Source: an uncultured Phascolarctobacterium sp.
GTDB lineage: Bacteria; Bacillota; Negativicutes; Acidaminococcales; Acidaminococcaceae
DNA: 64,000 nucleotides
Direction: 5' to 3'
Assembly (NCBI RefSeq): GCF_934190775.1
Contig: NZ_CAKPTG010000006.1
Location: forward strand, 62,001 to 126,000
Position numbers and translations under genes: made by a program. Positions 35,837 to 43,861 of the stretch are shown in pieces (within the stretch, counting starts at the first letter, position 1; every line of letters starts with the position of its first letter). The notes under the pieces were generated by a model, which saw only the letters and a list, made by a program, of their open reading frames with translations, ran no database searches and had not been told where the DNA came from.

Positions 35837-36775
35837 TTAGTGTACCAGCCACATATAAAAAGGTATTGACAACACTGCCAGCACAGTACTTACCGCCGTC
35901 AGCATAGCGGCATATTTATAATCGCCGCCATAGCCCTTGGCTACAATCGCCGTATTGGTCATTGCCGGCATCGCTGCCATAATCACAAAAACCTTTTCCA
36001 TCATCGGCTCCAGATGGAAAAACGGCAAAATCAGAAAAACTATCCAGGGACAAATTAAATAGCGTCCCAGCATAGCTACTACCAGCTCCTTGCCTACAGC
36101 AATCTCCTCCCAACGAGTTTTGCTCATAGCAATACCGATAAAAAGCATTGCCAACGGCGTAGTCATGCTGCCTAAATAATGAAAGGACTTAAACAACGGC
36201 TCCGGCAGATTCCATTCCAACAACACCATAACCACGCCCAGCGTAAAGCCTATCAGTGGCGGCGACATAATGCTTTTCAGCGTCTTACGACTGAAAAACG
36301 GCATTATTACACCATTGCTGCTCGCCAAATCATGAAAGCCTATCGTCCAGAAAAGAGTTGTGTTCACCATATAGTAAATCATGATATAAGGTGCGCCGGC
36401 ATCGCCAAACAGAGCTATACCCAACGGCAGGCCTATAAAGATTGTATTGGAAAAGCTGACACAGATGGAAAAAATCCCTCTGTGCTCTTGCGGAACTCCT
36501 ATCAATCGTCCCAGCAGCCTACTGATAAAATAGCCTGCCAGCATCGAAATCATGGGTACAATAAGGCCATGTGAAAGCGTGATAAGCTGATCATGCTTAA
36601 ACTGCCCCAAAATATTGGTCAGCATATACGTAGGCAGGCAAACATAATTCACCAGACGTGAAATAAGAGCCACACTCTCCTCGCTGAACCAGCCCCTGCG
36701 CTCTAAACAAAAGCCGACAGCAATCATCAGCATAATGGTCAGCACACCATTCAGTGCGTGTAAAACTATTTCCAT
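35837..36775 (-). CDS. AEC-family transporter
   Basis: A 312-residue auxin-efflux-carrier-type permease with about ten helices; bacterial members export or import malate, malonate and other anions. It has an N-terminal LTIMLMIAVGFCLERRGWF, the mid-protein SFSNTIFIGLPLGIALFGD, and the C-terminal half LAMLFIGIAMSK, then AMPAMTNTAIVAKGYGGD. The ATG at 36775 follows GAGGGG; twelve more in-frame residues upstream lack a ribosome site. The neighbouring GlcD-like dehydrogenase makes a hydroxyacid substrate possible, but this is only inferred from proximity. Confidence 0.9.
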   Translation of the reverse strand: MEIVLHALNGVLTIMLMIAVGFCLERRGWFSEESVALISRLVNYVCLPTYMLTNILGQFKHDQLITLSHGLIVPMISMLAGYFISRLLGRLIGVPQEHRGIFSICVSFSNTIFIGLPLGIALFGDAGAPYIMIYYMVNTTLFWTIGFHDLASSNGVIMPFFSRKTLKSIMSPPLIGFTLGVVMVLLEWNLPEPLFKSFHYLGSMTTPLAMLFIGIAMSKTRWEEIAVGKELVVAMLGRYLICPWIVFLILPFFHLEPMMEKVFVIMAAMPAMTNTAIVAKGYGGDYKYAAMLTAVSTVLAVLSIPFYMWLVH

Positions 36776-36794
36776 TGTCTTCCCCTCATAAAAC

Positions 36795-36823
36795 AAAAAT
36801 TGCCGAAGCACGCAGCTTCGGCA
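36795..36823 (-). terminator. Terminator after the 112-residue orphan
   Basis: TGCCGAAGC / GCTTCGGCA stem, then ATTTTTG on the minus strand. Confidence 0.85.
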
Positions 36824-36832
36824 GTAAAGATT

Positions 36833-37171
36833 TTAGTTTTTGGATTTTTTTACTTCTTCCAGTTTGTTTTTCATCCAGTCAATCATTGCTACCTTGCCAA
36901 AATCATGCCAGGTTTCGCACTCAGTATTTTTAGCAATATATTCATTCCACTTATCCTGATTAACATTTTCTACTTCCATCAGGTTCATGATGCCAAAGCC
37001 ACTGCGCCAAATCATATCATCCATAGAAGTGAATTTGCTGTTTTCCTGCAAAAACTTGGGGTTAAATAATTCCTGAAAGGATACCTTGTTCAAAATCTTG
37101 CCCAGTTCCTTGTCCTCAGTAAAAATTCCCAGATAATGCTTAAAGGTTTTATCTAATTTATTTTTTTCCAT
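36833..37171 (-). CDS. Small soluble protein of unknown function
   Basis: A 112-residue, lysine-rich, tryptophan-containing protein without signal peptide or membrane segment. It has a hydrophilic N-terminus and a possible alpha-helical C-terminal tail (MIDWMKNKLEEVKKSKN). The ATG at 37171 has GGAGG seven bases upstream. Monocistronic, with its own terminator. No family recognised. Confidence 0.65.
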   Translation of the reverse strand: MEKNKLDKTFKHYLGIFTEDKELGKILNKVSFQELFNPKFLQENSKFTSMDDMIWRSGFGIMNLMEVENVNQDKWNEYIAKNTECETWHDFGKVAMIDWMKNKLEEVKKSKN

Positions 37172-37301
37172 CTTCCTGCCTCCGAAATTAATTGTATAAG
37201 GGTATTTTAACACAAAAAACATAAAATGGCACTAGCATTTTCATATTCAGCTCCCAGAATCATCACTTTTAGCCTGCAAGCAGCAGATATTATAATCATT
37301 A

Positions 37302-37330
37302 TTGAATTCCTACTAAATTCATAGTAAAAT
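37302..37330 (+). promoter_or_regulatory. Rrf2-gene promoter with internal palindrome
   Basis: TTGAAT, 17-bp spacer, TAAAAT. The spacer and -10 box contain the inverted repeat TACTA-AATTCA-TAGTA (37311-37326), well placed for autoregulation by the downstream Rrf2 protein. Confidence 0.55.
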
Positions 37331-37357
37331 ATAGACATTAGAAAGGTTGTGACCGCA

Positions 37358-37792
37358 ATGAAAATTTCTACCAAAGGACGATATGCCCTGCGTTTGATGC
37401 TTGATTTAGCCATCAACAACACCGGTAGCTATATACCCTTAAAAACAGTTGCCAACCGGCAAAAAATTTCCGATAAATATTTGGAGCAGATTATCCATCA
37501 ATTAAGTAAGGCAGGCTTTGTCCAAAGCGCCCGCGGCGCTCAGGGCGGTTACCGCCTGACGCGCACGCCTGAGGAATACACCATAGGCGAAATCCTGCGC
37601 ACAGTAGAAGGCAGCCTGGCGCCTGTATCCTGCCTGGACTGCAAAACGCCCTGTGACCAAATTGATTCCTGTATCACGATTGGTCTGTATAAAAAAATTC
37701 AGCAGGCCATTGACGGCGTAGTTGACCATACTACGCTGGGCGATATGATTAATGATTACCGCGCCAAGCATCCGCAAGCTGCAAACGTTTAA
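37358..37792 (+). CDS. Rrf2-family transcriptional regulator with cysteine cluster
   Basis: A 144-residue winged-helix regulator starting MKISTKGRYALRLMLDLA, as typical family members do. The recognition region is KISDKYLEQIIHQLSKAGFV, followed by SARGAQGGYRLTR. Four cysteines lie in SCLDCKTPCDQIDSC (about residues 90-105), the place where IscR- and NsrR-like proteins bind an Fe-S cluster, so it may sense iron-sulfur status, oxygen or NO. No isc/suf or cysteine genes are adjacent. The ATG at 37358 was chosen on family grounds over a GTG nine bases earlier. Confidence 0.9.
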   Translation: MKISTKGRYALRLMLDLAINNTGSYIPLKTVANRQKISDKYLEQIIHQLSKAGFVQSARGAQGGYRLTRTPEEYTIGEILRTVEGSLAPVSCLDCKTPCDQIDSCITIGLYKKIQQAIDGVVDHTTLGDMINDYRAKHPQAANV

Positions 37793-37843
37793 AAGCGAGC
37801 TAAGCACCCGCATTATTTATAAAAGCATTAGGAGGAAGATAAT

Positions 37844-38419
37844 ATGAACAGAGAAGAAGCCTGGAACTTATTACGTCAATATAACAAGGAATCCTTTCAC
37901 CTGCGTCACGCTCTTACTGTAGAAGGTATTATGCGTTACTTTGCCAAGGAGCTTGGCTATGCAGACCAGGAGGAATACTGGGGCATTGTAGGCCTGCTGC
38001 ATGACCTGGATTTTGAGCTCTATCCTGAAGAGCACTGCGTAAAATCCCAGGAGCTGATGCGCGAGCACGGTGTAGACGAAAGCATTATCCGCTCCACTGC
38101 CAGCCATGGCTGGGGCCTGACTGCCGCTAACATTGAGCCGGAGCACCAGATGGAAAAGGTGCTTTTCGCTATCGATGAGCTTTCCGGCTTAATCGGTGCC
38201 GCTGCCCTGATGCGCCCCTCTAAAAGCGTGCAGGACATGGAGCTGAAATCCTTGAAGAAAAAATTTAAGGATAAACACTTTGCTGCCGGCTGCAGCCGCG
38301 ATGTAATCAAGCAAGGTGCCGATATTTTAGGCTGGCCTTTAGACGAGCTGATGGAAAAAACCATCGCCGCTATGCGTGTAGACGAAGCAGCCATCAACGA
38401 AGCCTGCGACAAATTATGA
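37844..38419 (+). CDS. HD-domain hydrolase
   Basis: A 191-residue HD-superfamily metal phosphohydrolase. The metal ligands are His in SFHLRHALTVEGIM (about residue 22), HDLDF (about 54) and a later histidine in SHGWG. The C-terminal half is helical with a conserved-looking SKSVQDMELKSLKKKFKDKH. Relatives are annotated only as HD proteins, and the substrate (possibly a nucleotide) is unknown. AGGAGG precedes the ATG. The stop overlaps the next start as ATGA, so the two genes are coupled. Confidence 0.85.
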   Translation: MNREEAWNLLRQYNKESFHLRHALTVEGIMRYFAKELGYADQEEYWGIVGLLHDLDFELYPEEHCVKSQELMREHGVDESIIRSTASHGWGLTAANIEPEHQMEKVLFAIDELSGLIGAAALMRPSKSVQDMELKSLKKKFKDKHFAAGCSRDVIKQGADILGWPLDELMEKTIAAMRVDEAAINEACDKL

Positions 38420-39423
38420 AGCGTACTGCTTTAATCTGCTCGCTGCTGCTCGGCCTTTCAGGCAGCAGCTTCGCAGCCACAGCCGAAGAGCTGTGGCAAA
38501 ATTACCAGCAGCAGCCATCTGTAGTTTCCACAACGCCAACTAAACCAGTCACGCGCCCGGAGGCAACAAGCAAGAATGATATTCATGCAGCGAAAGACGC
38601 TGCTGCAGAAAGCGCCGCAGACGTTGCTCCTGAAGCTGCGCCAGCAGCGAGAGAGCAAACAGAAGCACTGCCCAACGCCAAGGAAGCAAAAGCAGCAACT
38701 GCTGACGCCAAAACAGCAGAGCAAGCAATTGTAACAGAAGCACCCAAAACAGCTACAGAACCAAACGCAACCGAAACTACGGAAGCAGTCGTAAATGAAA
38801 CGCCAGCCAAAGCAACAGAAGCCAAAACTGTCGCAGCAGAAACAGCTGCCAGCGCCACAAATGCTGCCAAGACACCTGTTGTCGGCAACAAGCCTGTAGC
38901 ACCCGCTGATAAACCCAAGCCTAAGCCTAAGCTTAATTTAGTAGGCAAGCCGCCGCTGCCCAGGCAGTTCATGCGTACACCGCAAGTGAACGATTTTACG
39001 ATTGTCAGCAGTGAAGCAGGCGGCTATAGTATGGCCGTGCCCAAAGCCTTCGGCAAAAATCCGCTGGCAGACCTGCCACATACTGAGGGTGCCATGCTGG
39101 TGCGCACCGCCAGTAACATTCTGATGCTGGCAGCAACTGTGCTTGACGCTGCAGATACCACAAGCTTCAAAGCAACAGAAGCATTGCCTGTCTACGAAAA
39201 TGCCAAGGTATACTGGCAATGGCAGCACGGCAGCCCGTTCATCTGGAACTGTCGCCTAAGTGCCCACAACGACTATCACGGCAACAAGCTGCTCTTGACT
39301 GCGGAAGCTACGCAAAACGGTAAGACCTACCAGCTGCTTTACGTAATGCCTGCAGCTCAGGCAGATAACTATCTGCCGCAGGCAATTTATTCCTTAGACA
39401 GCTTTAAATTAAATCAGCCATAA
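38416..39423 (+). CDS. Alanine-rich exported protein with C-terminal domain
   Basis: A 335-residue exported protein. The signal peptide (about residues 1-20) ends SSFA. Next comes a disordered spacer of about 120 residues, rich in Ala, Glu, Thr and Lys (many short repeats such as KTAEQA, KATEAK, ETAAS), then a PKPKPKLN bridge. A folded C-terminal domain spans about 180-335 (VNDFTIVSSEAGGYSMAVPK and later WQWQHGSPFIWNC). The layout suggests a periplasmic protein that spans the wall or reaches the outer membrane. Translationally coupled to the HD hydrolase. Function unknown. Confidence 0.7.
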   Translation: MKRTALICSLLLGLSGSSFAATAEELWQNYQQQPSVVSTTPTKPVTRPEATSKNDIHAAKDAAAESAADVAPEAAPAAREQTEALPNAKEAKAATADAKTAEQAIVTEAPKTATEPNATETTEAVVNETPAKATEAKTVAAETAASATNAAKTPVVGNKPVAPADKPKPKPKLNLVGKPPLPRQFMRTPQVNDFTIVSSEAGGYSMAVPKAFGKNPLADLPHTEGAMLVRTASNILMLAATVLDAADTTSFKATEALPVYENAKVYWQWQHGSPFIWNCRLSAHNDYHGNKLLLTAEATQNGKTYQLLYVMPAAQADNYLPQAIYSLDSFKLNQP

Positions 39424-39427
39424 AGAA

Positions 39428-39463
39428 AAATCCTCCGACAGCTCGCCAGCTGCGGAGGATTTT
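39428..39463 (+). terminator. Terminator after the HD/exported-protein operon
   Basis: AAATCCTCCG / CGGAGGATTT stem with an inner CAGCTcgcCAGCTG element, followed by a T-rich run. Confidence 0.75.
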
Positions 39464-39492
39464 CCTCTTTCTCTCTCGTTAATTATGAGTCC

Positions 39493-39521
39493 GGGGACAT
39501 TAGCTTTGTTGGGACATTGGC
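39493..39521. repeat. Short direct repeat in a gene-free stretch
   Basis: GGGACATT-R-GCT occurs twice, 17 bp apart (39494 and 39511). The surrounding 39464-39642 holds no open frame with a ribosome site. The GTCCGGGGACATT style of sequence resembles flanks of REP-associated transposase genes, so it may be a mobile-element scar. Confidence 0.3.
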
Positions 39522-39642
39522 TAAAAGCATGGGGTGTTAAAGGTTAAGAAGAAATAAGTAGAGGGATAACACCATATGCAGACAAACTTGATAACCACGA
39601 GAATTTCTATGCAAATTGACTTTTAAAGAAAGGCTTGTTAAG

Positions 39643-40320
39643 TTAGCTCAGCTTCTTCAGATAAGCTTGTCCTTTTTCATGCTCGGACATAAACTGGAAC
39701 AGGTAGAGACCGCACAAGAATAAGAAGATGTTCGGCAGGAAAGGCACATACTCCAGCGAGACAAAATCTGCACTAGGCAGCCCCAACCATACGTTCCAGT
39801 CACCGTACAGGAAGGACGGCAGATGTCCGATTATCTTACCCTGCCAGATGATCACGCCATCTGTAAGATGCCTGGTCAAATCATAGGCTATTGCAGATAA
39901 CAGCCAACCGCAGGAACCGGGAGACTTCTGTAGCCACCAATGAATTGGCTGTACTACCAGATAAGCAAGACCAAGGAAGGTAAAGATGCCAAAATAAATG
40001 GCGTGCTGCGGTGTAAAAATATAGGTGCAAAGCGAAATCGCAGTACCTACACCCAAAAGGCCCAATCCCCATTTGAGATAATTGCTGCCCTGGCTGAAGG
40101 TCATACCGCACAGAACCACAATGCTCCACAGCGTCAGCCGCTGCCACCAGGCATAATCCCAAGCAGGATTAGTACCCTGAGCTACATTGATATTGTACAT
40201 GAAGTAGAAAACTGCCAGATTCAGGAAGGCTGCAGCCTTGAGTGCATTCAGCACACGATACTGCTTCTTTTCTGTTTTTGTTTCTGACTGCTCATACATT
40301 TTTGCTAATAACTTTTCCAT
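39643..40320 (-). CDS. DUF1624 / heparan-N-acetyltransferase-like membrane protein
   Basis: A 225-residue protein with about six membrane helices. It resembles the DUF1624 family in KAAAFLNLAVFYFMYNI near the N-terminus and, most clearly, in YLKWGLGLLGVGTAISLCTY then FGIFTFLGLAYLVVQ. Family members are thought to move acyl groups across membranes, but the usual N-terminal R-x-x-x-x-D-x-R-G segment is degenerate here (RVLNALKAAAF). It may be a divergent or non-catalytic member. Confidence 0.55.
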   Translation of the reverse strand: MEKLLAKMYEQSETKTEKKQYRVLNALKAAAFLNLAVFYFMYNINVAQGTNPAWDYAWWQRLTLWSIVVLCGMTFSQGSNYLKWGLGLLGVGTAISLCTYIFTPQHAIYFGIFTFLGLAYLVVQPIHWWLQKSPGSCGWLLSAIAYDLTRHLTDGVIIWQGKIIGHLPSFLYGDWNVWLGLPSADFVSLEYVPFLPNIFLFLCGLYLFQFMSEHEKGQAYLKKLS

Positions 40321-40369
40321 AATACTTACCTCGCTTTCATCTTGTGAGGTGAAGCGCCGCGCAAACCTT

Positions 40370-40390
40370 AGGGAATATTTATTATTCCCT
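40370..40390. promoter_or_regulatory. Operator-like inverted repeat before the DUF1624-like gene
   Basis: AGGGAATA-TTTAT-TATTCCCT, perfect 8-bp arms, starting two bases after the predicted transcription start. Confidence 0.5.
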
Positions 40391-40398
40391 GTAGTTAT

Positions 40399-40427
40399 AA
40401 TATAAACGATTTCGTCAGAATTTTCAA
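40399..40427 (-). promoter_or_regulatory. Promoter of the DUF1624-like gene
   Basis: On the minus strand TTGAAA, 17-bp spacer, TATATT, about 80 bp before the start codon. Confidence 0.65.
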
Positions 40428-40534
40428 GAGGGCAAATTATAACGCTTTGGAATACAGCAAGTAAGTTTATAATAGTTATGCTTTATTAGAATATTAATAA
40501 TGCATAACAGGAATAACTATGCCCTGAAAAAGCC

Positions 40535-40583
40535 AAAAACAGCAGAGAAAGTGTAAACTACATTACATTTTCTCTGCTGTTTT
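40535..40583 (-). terminator. Terminator after rsmA
   Basis: A stem of nearly 20 bp (AAAACAGCAGAGAAAATGTAA with one mismatch) followed by TTTTT on the minus strand. Confidence 0.9.
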
Positions 40584-40609
40584 GTAAAGCAACTTCTTTT
40601 CAGCGTTTT

Positions 40610-41461
40610 TTATTTTTCTGCACCGAAGGTATTGGTCAAGGCCGCAAAATCCTCCAGGCTGAGCGTTTCCGCTCTGCGCTTGCCATCTACACCGGCACGC
40701 TGCAGCCACTGCGCACACTGCTCGGAGTTGATGCCCATATTCTTCAGCGAATTGCTGAGCATCTTACGTCTGAGGGAGAATGCTGCCTTCACAACGCGGA
40801 AGAACAATGCTTCGTCGCACACCTTTACCGGCGGCTCGGAGCGGCGCTTGCACACAATAACAGCCGAATCAACAGCCGGTGCGGGGATAAACGAGGTCGG
40901 CGGTACGATAAACGCTATCTCCGGCTCGGTATAATACTGAATAGCTACCGAAAGCGCACCATAATCTCTGCTGCCTGGTTTGGCAGCCATGCGCTCGGCA
41001 ACCTCCTTCTGCACCATAGCAACTAAGCGTTCCATGGGCAGACGCTTTTCCAGCAGGGCAAAAATAATCGGCGTAGTAATATAATACGGCAGGTTAGCGC
41101 ACACCTTGAATTCCGGTGCTGCCACCGTTTCCATAATATTTACCTGCAGGATATCGCCATTGACAATGCGTACATTGTCATAGCCCTCCAGCGTAACATC
41201 CAGTACCGGCAGCAGGCGCTTATCCAGCTCTACTGCTACAACATCGGCACCGCTTTCTGCCAACCCCTGCGTCAGCGTACCTATGCCGGGGCCTACCTCC
41301 AGCACCTTATCCGCAGGGGACAGCTCTGCTGCTTCCACAATACGGCGCACGATATTTTCATCAATCAGGAAATTCTGCCCCAGCTTCTTATCGGCACGCA
41401 ACTTAAAGCGGTGCAGAATATGATTCGTTACCTGGGGAGAAGCAATAACGGGTTTATTCAC
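40610..41461 (-). CDS. rsmA: 16S rRNA (A1518/A1519) dimethyltransferase
   Basis: A 283-residue enzyme (KsgA) that dimethylates two adenines in the 3' hairpin of 16S rRNA during 30S maturation. It has KKLGQNFLIDENIVRRI (about residue 25), the SAM loop VLEVGPGIGTLTQGL (about 53), ANLPYYITTPII (about 125) and AAFSLRRKMLSNSL. The start is GTG at 41461, which overlaps the rnmV stop as GTGA. Last gene of the yabE-rnmV-rsmA group, as in Bacillus. Confidence 0.97.
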   Translation of the reverse strand: MNKPVIASPQVTNHILHRFKLRADKKLGQNFLIDENIVRRIVEAAELSPADKVLEVGPGIGTLTQGLAESGADVVAVELDKRLLPVLDVTLEGYDNVRIVNGDILQVNIMETVAAPEFKVCANLPYYITTPIIFALLEKRLPMERLVAMVQKEVAERMAAKPGSRDYGALSVAIQYYTEPEIAFIVPPTSFIPAPAVDSAVIVCKRRSEPPVKVCDEALFFRVVKAAFSLRRKMLSNSLKNMGINSEQCAQWLQRAGVDGKRRAETLSLEDFAALTNTFGAEK

Positions 41462-42000
41462 TCTTCACTCTCCAATTTTTCTAAAGCAGCCGTAAACTCT
41501 TCACGGCTCACGCCATAATGATTCAGGCGTTCCAAAAAGCGTTTGGCATTGCCATAGCCTATACCAAGCTCGGCACCCAGCGCATCACGGCGCGCAGAAG
41601 CACGCTCGCTGCCATTCAGGTCATTTTGGAATAAATCACGCATGGTAAATTCCTGCTGCGGACGATATTCATGGTGACGCACCTTAGACAGTGCTTCTAA
41701 TATCGCCTCCGGCTGCGCCTGCTCCACGCCTACATCATTGTTGGCAGTCGCCTGACGCTTGGGAATAAACGCCTGCCCTGCGTCCGGAAAGCGCTCCGTC
41801 AGGAAGCGACGAATGCGTTCTCCTGCACCGTCAGGATCAGTCAGGATAATTATCCCGCGTTTTTTATACGCAGCCTCTATCTGGCGCAGAGTATAGGGGG
41901 CCAGCGTAAAGCCACCGGTTTCGATAGTGTCGGCCTCCAGCGCCTTACCAATTGCCACCGTATCCATTTTTCCTTCTACTACGAGCACTTCCTTAAGCAT
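41458..42000 (-). CDS. rnmV: Ribonuclease M5
   Basis: A 180-residue Toprim-domain nuclease that matures 5S rRNA. The Toprim motifs are LVVEGKMDTVAI at the N-terminus and ILTDPDGAGERIRRFL (about residue 54), followed by IPKRQA. The C-terminal half (about 95-180) is the family's RNA-binding region. AAGGTGG precedes the ATG. It is coupled to rsmA by a 4-base overlap and follows the yabE-like gene by 15 bp. Confidence 0.96.
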   Translation of the reverse strand: MLKEVLVVEGKMDTVAIGKALEADTIETGGFTLAPYTLRQIEAAYKKRGIIILTDPDGAGERIRRFLTERFPDAGQAFIPKRQATANNDVGVEQAQPEAILEALSKVRHHEYRPQQEFTMRDLFQNDLNGSERASARRDALGAELGIGYGNAKRFLERLNHYGVSREEFTAALEKLESEE

Positions 42001-42015
42001 CAGATAAATTCCACC

Positions 42016-42984
42016 TTAATCAGCTAAAATATAAATATCTACATCGCGTCTGCCCCACTGGATAGCACGATGATAATCATTAAAGAACAAATCTACTCTA
42101 TGGTGAACCATATCGCCACCGGTATCACCAGCCATAGCGATACCATAACCAGGAATATACATTTTTGTATAATACGGAATGAAGCGCGGGTCAACAGCCA
42201 CAATGCCTTCATACGGAACGAGGCCGATAGAAGTACGGCTGCCTGTTGCTACATAAGCAGAGGCATGGGCGCTGATTTTTTTCGTATAGCGCTTATAGCC
42301 CTCAGGAGTATAGACGCTCATCGCCATACCCTTGCGGATAACCTTTGTTTCCGGCTCAATCAGCACATGACGCGTCAGCTCCTGCACAGAATGACTGCCG
42401 TCACCGTTTTTCACCTTTTTGGAAACAACCTTCGCTGTACCTGCCTTGCCTTCAACATGTATCTTTTCCGTGCCGAAGTTCAGACTGTAATCGTCCTCAT
42501 ACTTCACCGGAATATCTACACTTGCTTCACTGAACTGCAGCTCCTCATCGGCATTCAAAATATAAACCTGCATGCCTTCCTTGAACGGCTCATGCACATC
42601 CGGATATACACGCTCCTTTTTATAGGAGATGCCCAAATCCTTCAGCGCCTCGCCTACAGTCGGCTTGCAGCTTTTGTATTCTACCGTTTCATTGCCACGG
42701 ATAACAGTAAAGGGCTTGCCGCGCAGTACCTCAATGACACTGCCGTTCTGCACCCTTTTAGTATTCTGCAGCTTCCAGCCATCGCCCTTCTCCAGGACAA
42801 TGCCTGCCTCCTGCAAAATTTTGCCCGGCTTTACTGCATTAGTACGCACTTCCTTTGTCTGACCATCATAAAGAATAGTCACCTGCTGTGAAATATCAAA
42901 ACCCGTCAGGAAGGGTACCATCAGCATAAGAATAACGGCAGACAATAAACAATTTAAATGTAATCTGCATATATGCTTAATCAT
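42016..42984 (-). CDS. yabE: YabE-like cell-wall protein with G5 and 3D domains
   Basis: A 322-residue exported protein. N-terminal signal or anchor (about 8-30), then two DUF348 ubiquitin-like modules (QQVTILYDGQTKEVRTNA and GKPFTVIRGNETVEYKSC). A G5 domain covers about 165-220. A C-terminal 3D domain includes DPRFIPYYTKMYIPGYGIAM, then AGDTGG and HRVDLFF, the catalytic aspartates of MltA/RpfB-type lytic enzymes. Probably a peptidoglycan hydrolase. AAGGAGG precedes the ATG. Confidence 0.93.
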   Translation of the reverse strand: MIKHICRLHLNCLLSAVILMLMVPFLTGFDISQQVTILYDGQTKEVRTNAVKPGKILQEAGIVLEKGDGWKLQNTKRVQNGSVIEVLRGKPFTVIRGNETVEYKSCKPTVGEALKDLGISYKKERVYPDVHEPFKEGMQVYILNADEELQFSEASVDIPVKYEDDYSLNFGTEKIHVEGKAGTAKVVSKKVKNGDGSHSVQELTRHVLIEPETKVIRKGMAMSVYTPEGYKRYTKKISAHASAYVATGSRTSIGLVPYEGIVAVDPRFIPYYTKMYIPGYGIAMAGDTGGDMVHHRVDLFFNDYHRAIQWGRRDVDIYILAD

Positions 42985-43008
42985 AAAAACCTCCTTAATC
43001 CGGTTATT

Positions 43009-43038
43009 ATTTTAACATAAAACAGCAGGAAGCGTCAA
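43009..43038 (-). promoter_or_regulatory. Promoter of the yabE-rnmV-rsmA operon
   Basis: On the minus strand TTGACG, 18-bp spacer, TAAAAT, about 25 bp before the yabE-like start. An extra palindrome TAGACTA-GTTA-TAGTCTA lies at 43094-43111, between trmN6 and this promoter. Confidence 0.6.
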
Positions 43039-43132
43039 ATTTGTGACATTTACGGCATTTTCACGTATCTAAAATATGTAATTTGTTAGCATATAGACTA
43101 GTTATAGTCTAATTTTTTCCCGTCCACTGAGA

Positions 43133-43861
43133 TTATTTAACAACAGGCTCATAGAATTTTTTCACCTGCTCTGTATAGCTGCCATCCTGATTATACATAA
43201 TCAACGGTGGCAGAACATCCAAGCCGTAGCTGCCGCCCTTCTGCATTTCCATCAGGAAAATCCAGGCCGGCTTATCAATTTTGGAATGCACCCATTGCAG
43301 GCGCTTCGGCTGCAGGCCATACTTCAGCGCCAGCTGCATGCTTTCAGCAAAGCGCTCCGGCAGCTGCACCAGGGCAAAGCGTCCACGATAGCGCACAGCA
43401 AAGGCCGCCGCCCGGAAAAAATCCTCCAGCGTCGAGGTAACCTCGTGGCAGGCGGCAGTGCCCACCTGGCGCACGTTGCCGCTGTTGCGGTAGGGCGGAT
43501 TAGCAGCCACCAGATCCATGCTTTCCGGCTGCAGCAGCTGCTTGTAATTGCGCAAATCTCCGTCTATGACTGTAAACTTATCCTGCAGAGAATTATCGGC
43601 AATGCTTTGGCGTACCAGCTTTGTCACCTTCGGATTACAGTCCAGCGCCGTCACCTCTGCGGCGCCTCTGCTTTCCAACAGCATGCTGATGGCACCGGTA
43701 CCGCAGCCCAGCTCCAGCACTTTAGCCTTACGCACGACATGCGGAAAGTTGCCTAAAAATACGGAATCCGTCGTATAGCAGAATTCCTTGGCATCCTGCC
43801 AGATTTTATAGCCACAGCCCGGCACATAATCACAGCGCAGGCTGCTTTCCTGCTCAGACAT
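43133..43861 (-). CDS. trmN6: tRNA1(Val) (adenine-N6)-methyltransferase-like (YabB)
   Basis: A 242-residue SAM-dependent methyltransferase. Motif I is VLELGCGTGAISMLL (about residue 48), and the adenine-N6 motif is AANPPYRNSGN (about 118). The N-terminal GYKIWQDAKEFCYTTDSVFL is typical of the TrmN6/YabB group. The likely start is ATG at 43861, overlapping the ricT stop by eight bases; six more in-frame residues upstream are possible. Follows ricT as yabB follows yaaT in Bacillus, without yabA between. Confidence 0.9.
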   Translation of the reverse strand: MSEQESSLRCDYVPGCGYKIWQDAKEFCYTTDSVFLGNFPHVVRKAKVLELGCGTGAISMLLESRGAAEVTALDCNPKVTKLVRQSIADNSLQDKFTVIDGDLRNYKQLLQPESMDLVAANPPYRNSGNVRQVGTAACHEVTSTLEDFFRAAAFAVRYRGRFALVQLPERFAESMQLALKYGLQPKRLQWVHSKIDKPAWIFLMEMQKGGSYGLDVLPPLIMYNQDGSYTEQVKKFYEPVVK

